The notes under the pieces were generated by a model. It was not told the origin of the DNA, searched no databases, and was given only the letters and a program-made list of their open reading frames with translations. Shown here piece after piece: positions 7,976 through 17,362 of a DNA stretch of 64,000 nt (the stretch's first letter is position 1; the number at the start of each line of letters is the position of its first letter). Origin of the DNA: Solibacillus sp. FSL W7-1436 (GTDB lineage Bacteria > Bacillota > Bacilli > Bacillales_A > Planococcaceae); assembly GCF_038007305.1 (NCBI RefSeq), contig NZ_JBBOWV010000001.1:1536001-1600000 (forward strand), given 5' to 3'. The translations under genes and the position numbers were made by a program.

Positions 7976-10573
7976 ATGAAAGCAACAGAATATTACCAAG
8001 CATCTGTACAAGAGGTAATGAAAAAGTTGGATGTGACGCAATATGGATTAACTGATTACGAAGTCCGCGGGCGCCTGAAAAAGTATGGCTATAACGAATT
8101 GAAAGAAGGAAAGCAGAAAAATATTTTCCAGGTTTTCATTGAGCAGTTTCAGGATTTTCTAGTGCTCATATTAATTGCTGCCGCCATTGTTTCAATTTTC
8201 CTCGGAGATATGGATAGCTCCATTGTCATCTTAATCGTCATTATATTAAATGCCATACTCGGAACGGTTCAGCATGCACGGGCAGAAAAATCATTGAACA
8301 GTTTAAAGGAAATGGCGGCACCCGTTTCAAAAGTTAAACGCAACGGAGAAATTATTGAAATACCGTCCAGAAATGTAATAGTAGGGGACTTGCTCCTTTT
8401 GGAAGCCGGCGATTCTATCAGTGCGGATGGACGAGTAGTTGAAAGCCATAGTTTACAAATAAATGAAAGTTCGTTAACAGGCGAATCTTTGGCGGTCGAT
8501 AAAGTAGCCAATACAATTATTGAAACAGAGCTTGCTCTAGGGGACAGAAAAAATATGGTGTACTCCGGAAGCTTTGTAACAAATGGTCGTGGGGCAGTTG
8601 CAGTTACTTCAATCGGGATGAATACGGAAATCGGAAAAATTGCCAAGCTGATTGACAATGCGAAAGAGAAAAAAACACCATTGCAGGTCAATCTTGATAA
8701 ATTCGGAAAACGACTTGCTATCGGAATTATCCTTATTTGTATCGTAATTTTTGCTTTGGATATTATTCGGGGGCGTGAGCTGATTGATTCCTTTATGTTT
8801 GCAGTTTCATTGGCTGTTGCAGCAATTCCTGAAGCGTTAAGTTCAATCGTGACGATTGTACTGGCAGTAGGTACTCAAAATATGGCAAAAGAAAATGCGA
8901 TTATACGTAAATTGCCGGCAGTAGAAAGTTTGGGAAGTGTTTCGATTATTTGTACTGACAAAACCGGTACACTGACACAAAATGATATGACGGTTCAGGA
9001 AATTTATACAGGGGAGCAGTTTTTCTCCGCCAATGAACTGGAGCTGAACAACCCGAATCATAAAAAACTGCTCGATTTCGCAATACTGTGCAATGATTCC
9101 ATGATGTTAAAGGATAAAACGATAGGGGATCCGACAGAACTTGCGCTCGTAAAATTGGGGCAGGAGTATGAATTGAGCGAGCAATTGATACGTGGACTTC
9201 ATCCGCGTGTTGGGGAAATTCCTTTCGATTCCACTCGAAAGTTAATGAGTACCGTTCACCGAATGGGGAACCGAAATGTCATGATTACAAAAGGTGCAGT
9301 GGATGAGCTTATTCCCCGTATCAGCCGCATCGATTCAAGCAGCAGTTCAATTATTACGAGCAAACAGCTGGAGCAGATTAACCAGGCGAATACTGCATTT
9401 TCGAATGCCGGATTACGGGTAATTGCCATTACGTATAAAGAAGTCTTTTCTTCCAATATAAATGAAAAGGACGAGCAAGGCTTAACATTTGTCGGGCTAA
9501 TTGCGATGATGGATCCTCCGCGCGATGAATCGGCACAGGCCGTTGCAGACTGTATCGAAGCGGGGATTAAGCCGGTCATGATTACAGGGGACCATAAAAT
9601 TACGGCAATCGCGATTGCGAAACAACTTGGTGTTTTAAAAAGCCCTGATGAAGCAATTGAAGGAAAAGAAATTGAAAAGCTTTCGGACAGGGAACTGAAA
9701 AATAAGGTAGAAAGCTTCTCCGTCTATGCCCGTGTATCACCGGAACACAAAATCCGGATTGTAAAAGCTTGGCAGGAAAAAGGCCATGTTGTGGCAATGA
9801 CCGGGGACGGGGTAAATGACGCACCGGCGTTAAAACAGGCCGAAATTGGTGTAGCAATGGGGAAAACAGGAACGGAAGTGGCAAAAGATGCGTCAGCAAT
9901 GATTTTAACAGACGATAATTTTTTAACGATTGTCAAATCGATTTCAAATGGGCGAAGTATTTATGCCAATATTAAAAACGCGATTAAATTTCTGTTATCC
10001 GGAAATGCAGGGGCAATATTCGTCGTTTTATATGCGACGCTTTTCGCATTACCGGCTCCGTTTCTGCCGATACACCTGTTGTTTATCAACTTATTGACGG
10101 ATAGCCTGCCAGCGATTGCGATTGGTTTAGAACCGCATAATAAGAAACTGATGAAGGAAAAACCGCGGAATATAAATGAGTCCCTGTTAAATAAAAAATT
10201 CGTATCCCAAGTAGGTTTTGAAGGCCTGATTATTGCAGCAGTCACAATTATCGCCTTCCAAGTGGGCTTATCGACAGGGGATACAGCAGTCGCAACAACG
10301 ATGGCGTTTGCAACATTATGTTTATCAAGGTTGCTGCATGGATTTAATTGCCGATCGGAAGAATCCATTTTTAAAATAGGAATTTTCTCAAATTTGGCAG
10401 TTTGGATCGCCTTTTTACTTGGGTTTACAATACTGAACTTTGTACTGATTAACGGGTTATTTGAAGTTGCTAATTTGACGAGTAACCAATATTTAATGAT
10501 TTACGGATTATCTTTGGTGCCGTTAGTTATTATCCAAGTCCGTAAACTGTTTTTCGGGTCTGCTAAGGAATAA
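7976..10573 (+). CDS. P-type Ca2+-transporting ATPase (SERCA/PMR1-like)
   Basis: 865 residues, an ATP-driven cation pump in the cytoplasmic membrane. An N-terminal cation-ATPase domain leads into the actuator motif LTGES, the PEAL variant of the PEGL helix, the phosphorylation site D328 in CTDKTGTLTQND, and the hinge MTGDGVNDAPALK. The C-terminal six-helix block contains NLLTDSLPAIAIGLEP, which fits type-II Ca2+ pumps such as YloB of B. subtilis. GAAGGAGG lies 6 bases before the ATG. The ATPase-like gene that follows starts within about 85 bp on the same strand and may be cotranscribed. Confidence 0.88.
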   Translation: MKATEYYQASVQEVMKKLDVTQYGLTDYEVRGRLKKYGYNELKEGKQKNIFQVFIEQFQDFLVLILIAAAIVSIFLGDMDSSIVILIVIILNAILGTVQHARAEKSLNSLKEMAAPVSKVKRNGEIIEIPSRNVIVGDLLLLEAGDSISADGRVVESHSLQINESSLTGESLAVDKVANTIIETELALGDRKNMVYSGSFVTNGRGAVAVTSIGMNTEIGKIAKLIDNAKEKKTPLQVNLDKFGKRLAIGIILICIVIFALDIIRGRELIDSFMFAVSLAVAAIPEALSSIVTIVLAVGTQNMAKENAIIRKLPAVESLGSVSIICTDKTGTLTQNDMTVQEIYTGEQFFSANELELNNPNHKKLLDFAILCNDSMMLKDKTIGDPTELALVKLGQEYELSEQLIRGLHPRVGEIPFDSTRKLMSTVHRMGNRNVMITKGAVDELIPRISRIDSSSSSIITSKQLEQINQANTAFSNAGLRVIAITYKEVFSSNINEKDEQGLTFVGLIAMMDPPRDESAQAVADCIEAGIKPVMITGDHKITAIAIAKQLGVLKSPDEAIEGKEIEKLSDRELKNKVESFSVYARVSPEHKIRIVKAWQEKGHVVAMTGDGVNDAPALKQAEIGVAMGKTGTEVAKDASAMILTDDNFLTIVKSISNGRSIYANIKNAIKFLLSGNAGAIFVVLYATLFALPAPFLPIHLLFINLLTDSLPAIAIGLEPHNKKLMKEKPRNINESLLNKKFVSQVGFEGLIIAAVTIIAFQVGLSTGDTAVATTMAFATLCLSRLLHGFNCRSEESIFKIGIFSNLAVWIAFLLGFTILNFVLINGLFEVANLTSNQYLMIYGLSLVPLVIIQVRKLFFGSAKE

Positions 10574-10656
10574 ACAGAAAATGGTAAAAATGTATATGGC
10601 AACTTTTCTTGCCGGTTAACATAAAAATAAGGTTAACAAGGTTATGGAAGGATGAC

Positions 10657-11727
10657 ATTATTAGCACGACAAAACATTTCTTCGGTCAGGCAATGACAGG
10701 GCAGGGCATTAAAAATATTTATAAAGAGTTAATGGATGAAGCAAAAGCTGTGTATTTATTAAAGGGAGCGCACGGATTCAAAGTTTCGGAGTTACTGCAG
10801 AAAATTGGCTCTCATTACTGTGAAAAAGGTGCCCACATTGAGCTTTTCCATGATCCTTTATTTGAAAATACGGTCGAGGCTGTTTATATTCAAGCCCCTC
10901 ATCAGATTTTAATTGTTCAAGCGACAAACCCGTCAATAGAACCTGTATTTCCAGAAGTACGGGATCATGTCATTTCCCTTTATGACTGTGTGGATGAACA
11001 ACAGATTGCACGAAATGAGAATCTGTCTTCAGTAAATGAATCGAAACAAGCATATTTTGACCAGTGTTTTGCGAAGCTTTCAAATGCTATTCATATTCAT
11101 GATGATTGGGAAGTGGAAACGAGAAGGCATATGAAATGGAGGGGGTTGGACCAGCAGTTTGCCGAGCTGTCGAACAATCTGTTCGGTGAAACAAAGCGGC
11201 AGAAATCCGGCCACCTTACTCATCGCTTACTTGGTACATTAACTCCAGCTGGAGCGCAGGACACAGTACAGAGCATTACGCAAAATCTTGAAAAGAGATT
11301 GTTTATTAAAGGGTATCCGGGTACTGGAAAGTCTTCAATGATGAAAAAGTTGGCGAACGAGGCGATAAGCAGAGGGTTTGATGTACAACTCGTTTGGTGC
11401 GGCTTGGATTCCAATTCGATAGATATGGTCATTATTCCTGAACTGAAATTCTGTATTTTTGACAGTACGGAGCCGCATGTGTATTTTCCGGATGAAAATC
11501 GCTCCGGTGACGAAATTTTCGATATTGCCCAACATTGCCATCCGACAGAAGTTGAGGAAAAAAATATAGAAGCAATCACAGAAAAGTACAAGGCGACGAT
11601 GGCGGATGCAAAACATTTAGCAGCAAAATACGCAGAACAGGAAAGAAAAGTCCGTGAAGCAATAGATGCTGCTATCGATTTGGATGAATTCAATAAACGA
11701 ACAGCCTTCCTGTTTGAACTTTTCTGA
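10657..11727 (+). CDS. Tandem P-loop ATPase of the PRK06851 type, start codon unclear
   Basis: A soluble protein made of two similar halves. The second half has an intact Walker A loop, GYPGTGKSS, while the first half has LLKGAHGFKVS at the equivalent place, so its P-loop is degenerate. Each half contains a conserved stretch of the HHDDWE type (IHIHDDWEVE in the first half). The family is widespread in Firmicutes and uncharacterised. The start is a problem: a TTG at 10609 has no ribosome site, whereas GGAAGG at 10646-10651 points to ATT codons at 10657 or 10660. Either a rare ATT start is used or an ATG (10652) has been lost to a frameshift. It follows the Ca2+ ATPase closely. Confidence 0.65.
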   Translation: MISTTKHFFGQAMTGQGIKNIYKELMDEAKAVYLLKGAHGFKVSELLQKIGSHYCEKGAHIELFHDPLFENTVEAVYIQAPHQILIVQATNPSIEPVFPEVRDHVISLYDCVDEQQIARNENLSSVNESKQAYFDQCFAKLSNAIHIHDDWEVETRRHMKWRGLDQQFAELSNNLFGETKRQKSGHLTHRLLGTLTPAGAQDTVQSITQNLEKRLFIKGYPGTGKSSMMKKLANEAISRGFDVQLVWCGLDSNSIDMVIIPELKFCIFDSTEPHVYFPDENRSGDEIFDIAQHCHPTEVEEKNIEAITEKYKATMADAKHLAAKYAEQERKVREAIDAAIDLDEFNKRTAFLFELF

Positions 11728-11742
11728 GTTAAGGAATTTTAT

Positions 11743-11786
11743 AGGCATGGGTCCGACTTCATATCGGATTCATGCCTTATTTTTTG
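11743..11786 (+). terminator. Terminator of the P-loop ATPase gene
   Basis: Stem AGGCATGGGTCCGA / TCGGATTCATGCCT followed by TATTTTTTG, 15 bp after the stop codon. Confidence 0.8.
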
Positions 11787-11929
11787 ATGGTAGGATTTAT
11801 ATAATAATATTATTTTGAAATAATGCATCAATTTTCGAAATAATAAGTTTTTTAGGAGCTATAAATTTCACTTGAACAAAAAATACTGTATGCTGATGGT
11901 GAGCTTTTCATTACAAAGGAGGACTACTC

Positions 11930-12712
11930 ATGAATCGTTTTGAAGGCAAAGTTATAATTGTTACCGGTGCAGGTTCGGGATTAGGACAAGCTGCCACATT
12001 ACAGCTTGTAAAGGAAGGCGCAAAGCTTGTACTCGTAGATTTAAATCAGGCAGGACTGGACGAAACGAAGAAGAAAGTGCTGGAAGTAGCGGCAAATGCT
12101 GAAACATTATTAGTGGCAGCAAACGTAGCGACAGAAAGTGAAGTTGAAAATTTTGTAAATCAAACGGTTGAGAAATTCGGTAAAATTGATGGTTTCTTTA
12201 ACAACGCGGGAATTGAAGGGAAGCAAAACTTAACTGGTGATTACGGAACTGAGGAATTTCATAAAGTGATCTCCATCAATTTGAACGGTGTCTTCTATGG
12301 TATGAAATATGTGCTGAAAGTAATGAAAGAGCAGGGATATGGCTCTATTGTCAATACAGCATCGGTTGGCGGAATCCGTGGTGTCGGAAACCAGTCAGGC
12401 TATGCGGCTAGTAAACATGGGGTTGTCGGGTTAACGCGTAACTCGGCTATTGAATACGGCCAATACGGAATTTCGATTAAGGCAATTGCCCCGGGTGCGA
12501 TCATGACACCGATGGTAGAAGGATCACTACGCCAAATGGGCGGTGATAACTGGGAGGAAGTCGGCAAGGAATTTGTAAAGCCGAATCCGATGAGACGTTT
12601 CGGTAAGCCGGAAGAAGTCGGTTATTTAGTAGCATTCCTGCTATCAAATGAAGCGGACTTCATCAACGCAGCAGTTATCCCAATCGACGGCGGCCAGTCT
12701 TATAAATATTAA
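11930..12712 (+). CDS. Short-chain dehydrogenase/reductase (classical SDR)
   Basis: 260 residues, an NAD(P)-dependent oxidoreductase in the cytoplasm. Cofactor motif TGAGSGLG at residues 12-19, the NNAG motif in FFNNAGIEG, the catalytic serine in NTASVGG, and Y158/K162 in YAASK are all in place, and the C-terminal PIDGGQSYKY is the usual SDR end. It resembles FabG- and levodione-reductase-like enzymes; the substrate is not evident. AAAGGAGG lies 7 bases before the start. It is a single gene bounded downstream by the mobile-element nest. Confidence 0.85.
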   Translation: MNRFEGKVIIVTGAGSGLGQAATLQLVKEGAKLVLVDLNQAGLDETKKKVLEVAANAETLLVAANVATESEVENFVNQTVEKFGKIDGFFNNAGIEGKQNLTGDYGTEEFHKVISINLNGVFYGMKYVLKVMKEQGYGSIVNTASVGGIRGVGNQSGYAASKHGVVGLTRNSAIEYGQYGISIKAIAPGAIMTPMVEGSLRQMGGDNWEEVGKEFVKPNPMRRFGKPEEVGYLVAFLLSNEADFINAAVIPIDGGQSYKY

Positions 12713-12718
12713 ATGTTA

Positions 12719-12790
12719 GGGGTTGGGACAGAATTAGTTCCAGTTTACGCAAAAAGAGAAATTGCACAATGCAATTTCTCTTTTTTGCGT
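12719..12790. repeat. Right-type end of the MITE-like repeat, inverted, with hairpin
   Basis: GGGGTTGGGACAGAA (12719-12733) is followed after 13 bases by an 18-bp hairpin (CGCAAAAAGAGAAATTGC ... 12747-12790). The mirror arrangement (hairpin, then TTTTGTCCCACCCC) stands at 17263-17336, so these two ends bracket the whole IS nest in opposite orientation. The hairpin would also terminate the preceding SDR gene. Confidence 0.5.
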
Positions 12791-12848
12791 TTTATAAAGA
12801 AAATATTGGAAGAGGTGTTATCCTCTTACCGCATACTTCCTTGAATAC

Positions 12849-12936
12849 TGCGGAGCGTTTAAGCCAGCAGTGCGGAACTTTATACCAGTGAATGCGGAGT
12901 TTTGAGCCACCGAGTGCGGACGATTAAGCCACTCGT
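12849..12936. repeat. IS21 left-end repeats
   Basis: Terminal TGCGGAGC, then repeated blocks GTGCGGAACTTTATACCAG, AATGCGGAGTTTTGAGCCAC and AGTGCGGACGATTAAGCCAC. They correspond in inverted form to the blocks at 15377-15461 and are transposase binding sites by analogy with other IS21 elements. Confidence 0.75.
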
Positions 12937-13001
12937 TAAAAATAAGAGGGAAACAACCACTACTAGTAGTGATTTGTTTCCCTCTTTCATGCTATGGAGG
13001 A

Positions 13002-13750
13002 CTAGCGCTTGATGGGCTTTAGTCCATGACGTTCGCGCATCGATACTTCGCCATCAATTAAAATGTGGTAGGAATCATGGACGATGCGGTCTAAAATGGC
13101 ATCTGCGATTTGGGCATGGCCAAGTTTGTCGTACCAGCCTTCCGGCGCAAATTGAGAACAGAAGATCGTTTTAGACGGGCTTCTACGATTTCAAAGACAT
13201 TTAAAACTTGTTCTTCTGTGAGTTCTGTTAAGAGCCATTCATCAATGATTAATAAATCGATTTTTTTATAGTGTTGAATGAGCTTTCGATAGCTGCCATC
13301 TGCTTCATATTTAGCTACAGCTAATTCATCAAGTAGCTCAGGTAGGCGAATATATTTTACTTTATGGAATTGACGGCAGGCATGAATGCCGAATGCATTC
13401 GCTATATAGCTTTTTCCGTTGCCTGAAGCGCCCATTAAAATGATATTGTGGTGATTTTGAATATAGTTTCCTGTGGCTAGTTCTAAGATGAGTTTTTTAT
13501 CTAAATGGCGATCTGAGTGGTATTCAATATCTTCAATGGCAGCCGATGGCTCATTGAATGTTGCTTGTTTAATTAAACGAGCAAGTTTGTTGGATTTGCG
13601 GCGATCGTATTCGGTATCCGTTAAGAGACTGAAAAGTTCATCAAAGTCCATCTCACGATAAGACTGATTTCGACTCATTTCTTGATAAAGTTCGGCCATT
13701 GCGCTTAAGCCCATTTCTGAAAGCTTACGTAACGTTTCTTGTTTACTCAT
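13002..13750 (-). pseudogene. istB: IS21 helper ATPase IstB, frameshifted
   Basis: IstB is the AAA+ helper of the IS21 transposase. The Walker A loop GASGNGKSYIA and Walker B LLIIDEW are intact. After ...[10 protein letters not shown] the frame shifts: the reading frame in use ends at 13091, while the native C-terminus ([20 protein letters not shown], then REREHGLK-like [11 protein letters not shown]) continues in another frame to a stop at 13002. The break at about 13176 can be explained by loss of about 10 bases between short direct repeats of CGATCTTCT. The product would lack its last 60 residues. Confidence 0.82.
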
Positions 13751-15296
13751 TTTTTCTCCCTCCCAAAGTAAGCAGCTCCACGTGTAAAACCATGATTTTC
13801 GGTTGAAGCTGTAGTTGATTTTTTGGGTTTATTTTTGGCTTTAGACGTTTGTTTGGTTCTTTCTAATAGTCCCTTTAAAACCGTATTGGATGGGTTAGAT
13901 GAGATTTCAAGCAACGTAGTAAAATCGCTTGTTCAAGTTCTTCAACTGCGTATTTTTTCGTGAGATTTTGTAGCGTATTTAAAATTTGAAGTGCCTTTTT
14001 CTCTACATGATTTTCTAAAATATACGCGACATACTTTTCTGTACATGGACCGATGGTTGCTGCCCATTTTGAGCTGTTTTCTGGATTATGCTCCACATAT
14101 GAACGATGATGGTCAGGCATATGGTCGATGTTTGTGGAATATTGTCCAACGTTGCCTTTTAATCGTTTATGGGATGCAATTCTAGTTTCTTTAAAGTACA
14201 CTTCAATTAGATCTGTTGTTAAGCGAATATCTACCGATTCACGGGCGTATTCGTAAGGGACGGAATAATACATGCGTTCAACTTGGATGTGGTAGTTCAG
14301 TTGAACCTTGGCGGTTTTCCATTCCGTCATCTTAAAGCGTGTTGGAGGAAGTTGTTGGAGAGTGCTTTTCTCTTCTTCCTCAAATACGCTTTTTCGTGTT
14401 CCAGGACGTTTTTGAAAATCGGTGGTGTTGATTTCTTCAAGTTTTTCAACGATATGTTGATTCAGTTCATTGATGTGAAAACACTGTATGTTGCGTAAAG
14501 CAGCGATAATTTGCCGTGAGGCATGTCCCACACTACCTTCGGCACTTGGTTTATCTTTTGGCTTTTGTACGCGACTTGGCACAATGACCGTGCGATAATG
14601 ATCAGCCAGCTCACGATAAGCTTCATTTAGAACTGATTCTTCGCGCTTTGCTTTAATCACACCTGTTTTTAAATTATCTGGCACAAGTGTCTCTGTAACC
14701 CCTCCAAAGTAATCAAAGGCGTGGATATGTGCTGTCAACCAGTTGGCGGATGTCATATCTAGAAACGCTTCTACATACATCATTTGGCTGTAAGGTAAGG
14801 CAGCCACAAAAACATAGGCAGTTAAGTCCTCTCCTGTTGCACGATCTTGAATTGAAAGCGTTGCGCCTGCCCAATCTACTTCCAAAATTTCACCTGGTTT
14901 GCGTTTTAAAGGCATGGTTAATTTAAATTTTCGCGCATAATGACCGTACTTTTCAGCGAATGTACGATAAGCATAAGGGATTTTTTTAGCCTCCTTTGCG
15001 GCTATTGCGTACTCATGATGTAACAATTTAAGCGTGACGTGCTTTTTCTGCAGCTCCTTGTGTACATACTCCCAATCCACTGGACAGTAACCTTTTTCAA
15101 TTGGCTGTTTCTCTGGGTAGAGATACTCTTCAAGCCACACATTTGTCATCGTATCGTTCAATGAGGTGACGTTTAGCTTTGCGGCACGTTGGATGACATC
15201 GGATACGGTATTGCGAGCGTGTCCGGTACTAGCGCTAATTGTACGTTGGCTAATTTGGTCGAAGGAAAGAGCTAATATCTTTCGGTAATCAATCAT
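13747..15296 (-). pseudogene. istA: IS21 transposase IstA, frameshifted near the C-terminus
   Basis: IstA carries a DDE integrase core (EVDWAGATL and LVPDNLKTGV contain the two aspartates) and an N-terminal helix-turn-helix. The open frame is 473 residues and stops at 13875 after ELEQAILLRCLKS. A second frame continues with LEISSNPSNTVLKGLLERTK through to a stop at 13747 that overlaps the istB start as ATGA. One lost base near 13905 (TTAACTACG read as TTACTACG) restores the join. The intact form would be about 515 residues, the normal IstA length. Confidence 0.82.
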
Positions 15297-15376
15297 AAAA
15301 AATCCTCCTGTTCTGAAGTGTCATACCTGTTGGTATGCTCCTTCATTATACAGGAGGTTTAAGGGAATATATGTAA

Positions 15377-15461
15377 GTGGCTCAAAGTTTCCGCATTCGG
15401 TGGCTCAATTGTCCGCATTGAGTGGCTTAAAGTTCCGCACTGGTGGTCTTTTTGCTCCGCA
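15377..15461. repeat. IS21 right-end repeats
   Basis: Blocks GTGGCTCAAAGTTTCCGCAT, GTGGCTCAATTGTCCGCATT and GTGGCTTAAAGTTCCGCACT, then terminal GCTCCGCA. They are the inverted counterparts of the left-end blocks. Confidence 0.75.
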
Positions 15462-15465
15462 ATAA

Positions 15466-17019
15466 TCACTTCCTTAAATTTGTGGCCATTAATGCCAAAC
15501 CTATTTCGTTAGTAACTTTCGATTTTCCACGAACAGAAAATCGACGGAAACACAAATTAGCCTTCAAGAATCCAAAAACTGGTTCCACGTCGATTTTACG
15601 TCGACGATAAATGGCAGCCGTTTTTTCTTCTGAAAGCTTCACTCTTACTTCTTCTTTTTGTTTTTCCCATTTCTCATTAATCATGAGTCTACGATTTTTA
15701 CCTTCTGCAGCTTTTGTACATTTTGTACGGAAAGGACACCCTGTACATTCCTCACATTCATAGATTTTAAATTCTCGTTGGAAACCCGATTTATCTGTAC
15801 GAACAGAGTTATATTGGAATCGTAATCTCTTTTCATTTGGGCAAATGTAGACATCGTTTTCTTTCTCATACACCCAATTACTTGTCTTAAAAGGATCATT
15901 TTTATATTTTCGCTTCTGTTCGTTCAAGTATTGATTAAATGTAATGAGTGGAGTTCGTTTGCGTTTGTTAAGAATATCATGGTAATTCTGTTCACTGCCG
16001 TATCCGGCATCCGCTACAATATGTTTTGGTAACTCGAAATAATTTTCTTCAATTTGACTAAGAAATGGAATAAGTGTTTTCGTGTCTGTTGGATTTGGAA
16101 ATACATCGTACGCGAGTGTATATTGACCTTCTGTAGCGATTTGTACATTATACCCTGGCTTCAATTGGCCGTTTTGCATATAGTCATCTTTCATCCGCAT
16201 AAATGTTGCTTCATGATCCGTCTTTGAATAACTGTTACGTGTGCCAAACACTTCAAAATCTTTTTGGTATTTCTGCTTTCTTATGATCCAATCATGTACT
16301 TGTTTGAGGATTTGCTTCGGTGTTTTTCGTTCGCTACGTAATCTTTTTCGCTCAATGACATCTTCAGAATGTTCTATTTTGCTTGTATAGTCGTCGACTA
16401 CTTCTTCTAGGTGATGTGCTACTTGAGTTAACTCTTCTATCGATAACTGCTCATCACTTTCACGTTTGATTTCAGGAATAATTTGATGTTCCAATAACTC
16501 ATCGTAAAGTTTATTTGATTTTTCTACGAGGTTGGTATGATGTTTTTCCACTGATTTTTTCCAAACAAATGTGAACTTATTGGCATTTGCCTCAATCTTT
16601 GTGCCATCGATAAAAATCGCTTCTTGATCGATGAGTTTTTCTTCAACTAGCTGACAGCGGAATTGTACAAAACATTGGCGAATGAGTTCCTTCATATTGG
16701 GATGTACACGAAAACGGTTAATAGTGCGATAACTTGGTTCATATCCTTGGGCAAGCCACATCATACGGATACTGTCTCTTGTCAGATCCTCTATTTTTCT
16801 TCCTGAAAAAGTGGATTGTGTGTAACCGCATAAAATCAGCTTTAGCATCATACGTGGATGATATGATGGACAACCAGTATGGTGAATAAAAGGAGCGAAA
16901 GCTTCGTTCGGAATGCTTTCGACCAAATGATGGATAGAAAAGGCAATATCATTTTTATGTAACTTTACTTCTAAATCTAGCGGTAATATAATTTGATTCA
17001 TGTTATAATCTTTAAACAT
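15466..17019 (-). CDS. IS1182-family transposase, possibly clipped at the C-terminus
   Basis: 517 residues. The N-terminal domain (HHTGCPSYHPRMMLKLILCGY) and the DDE core (IFIDGTKIEANANKF, IVADAGYGSEQNY) are those of IS1182 transposases. A four-cysteine stretch CEECTGCPFRTKC and the terminal VEPVFGFLKANLCFRRFSVR also fit. Many relatives run 10-30 residues beyond NEIGLALMATNLRK, whereas here a TGA comes at once and the IS21 end begins 4 bp later, so IS21 may have inserted at its 3' end. The start ATG at 17019 is preceded by a purine-rich AAAGAAG. Confidence 0.85.
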   Translation of the reverse strand: MFKDYNMNQIILPLDLEVKLHKNDIAFSIHHLVESIPNEAFAPFIHHTGCPSYHPRMMLKLILCGYTQSTFSGRKIEDLTRDSIRMMWLAQGYEPSYRTINRFRVHPNMKELIRQCFVQFRCQLVEEKLIDQEAIFIDGTKIEANANKFTFVWKKSVEKHHTNLVEKSNKLYDELLEHQIIPEIKRESDEQLSIEELTQVAHHLEEVVDDYTSKIEHSEDVIERKRLRSERKTPKQILKQVHDWIIRKQKYQKDFEVFGTRNSYSKTDHEATFMRMKDDYMQNGQLKPGYNVQIATEGQYTLAYDVFPNPTDTKTLIPFLSQIEENYFELPKHIVADAGYGSEQNYHDILNKRKRTPLITFNQYLNEQKRKYKNDPFKTSNWVYEKENDVYICPNEKRLRFQYNSVRTDKSGFQREFKIYECEECTGCPFRTKCTKAAEGKNRRLMINEKWEKQKEEVRVKLSEEKTAAIYRRRKIDVEPVFGFLKANLCFRRFSVRGKSKVTNEIGLALMATNLRK

Positions 17020-17135
17020 AGGGACACTTCTTTCGTTTGAAATTTGGTTGTAGGATACTTAAATTTTAACAGAGAATGTCCTTTTTTCATGCCTGAAATT
17101 ATGCAGAGATTTACTTGATATAGAAGAAAAATTAG

Positions 17136-17336
17136 TTGTTCGGAGTGAAGGCGGCGACTCCCAGGGGACAAGCACGTGGGAGAGACTACAGGCTCGAGCC
17201 GTGCCCCCAGGAAAGCGTCCGCCGTAACGGAGAACAACGACTACATAGTAGACACATAATAATAAAGCCGTTCAAACTTTACTCATCGTAAAATTTGAAC
17301 GGCTTTTGATTTTGAGGCGGGTTTTGTCCCACCCCC
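17136..17336 (+). repeat. Palindromic MITE-like repeat, second copy
   Basis: A large imperfect palindrome (17136-17239) opens with GTTGTTCGGAGTGAAGGCGG and closes with CCGCCGTAACGGAGAACAAC around the centre GAGACTACAGGCTCGAGCC. It is followed by a 15-bp hairpin (AAAGCCGTTCAAA / TTTGAACGGCTTTT, 17263-17308) and the end TTTTGTCCCACCCC (17323-17336). Order and core words are the same as in the copy at 52.1 kb. Confidence 0.7.
17263..17308. terminator. Hairpin terminator within the repeat
   Basis: AAAGCCGTTCAAACTTTAC / GTAAAATTTGAACGGCTTTT. A and T runs flank the stem, so it can act in both directions, including downstream of the minus-strand gene at 17363. Confidence 0.6.
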
Positions 17337-17362
17337 TTTTCCTCATTGAATTCTCTTCCTTT

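Larger units (their letters stand above)
12849..15461 (-). mobile_element. IS21-family insertion sequence, inactive
   Basis: The element begins with TGCGGAGC at 12849 and ends with GCTCCGCA at 15454-15461, an 8-bp terminal inverted repeat with the TG...CA ends usual for IS21. Inside each end are the multiple internal repeats typical of the family (units built on TGCGGA and AAGCCACT). It holds istA then istB on the minus strand, both frameshifted, so it cannot move by itself. No clear target duplication is seen. The right end lies 4 bp from the last codon of the IS1182 transposase. Confidence 0.85.
17020..17362. other. Gene-free segment: IS1182 flank and MITE-like repeat
   Basis: From 17020 to about 17110 lies the noncoding 5' flank of the IS1182 transposase, whose outer end I cannot fix. 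From 17136 to 17336 lies the palindromic repeat, listed separately. The last 25 bases lead to the stop codon of the minus-strand gene at 17363. Confidence 0.5.

Noticed and set aside
8269..8691. 140-codon minus-strand ORF
   Set aside because: It is antisense to the P-type ATPase, with no ribosome site or recognisable pattern.
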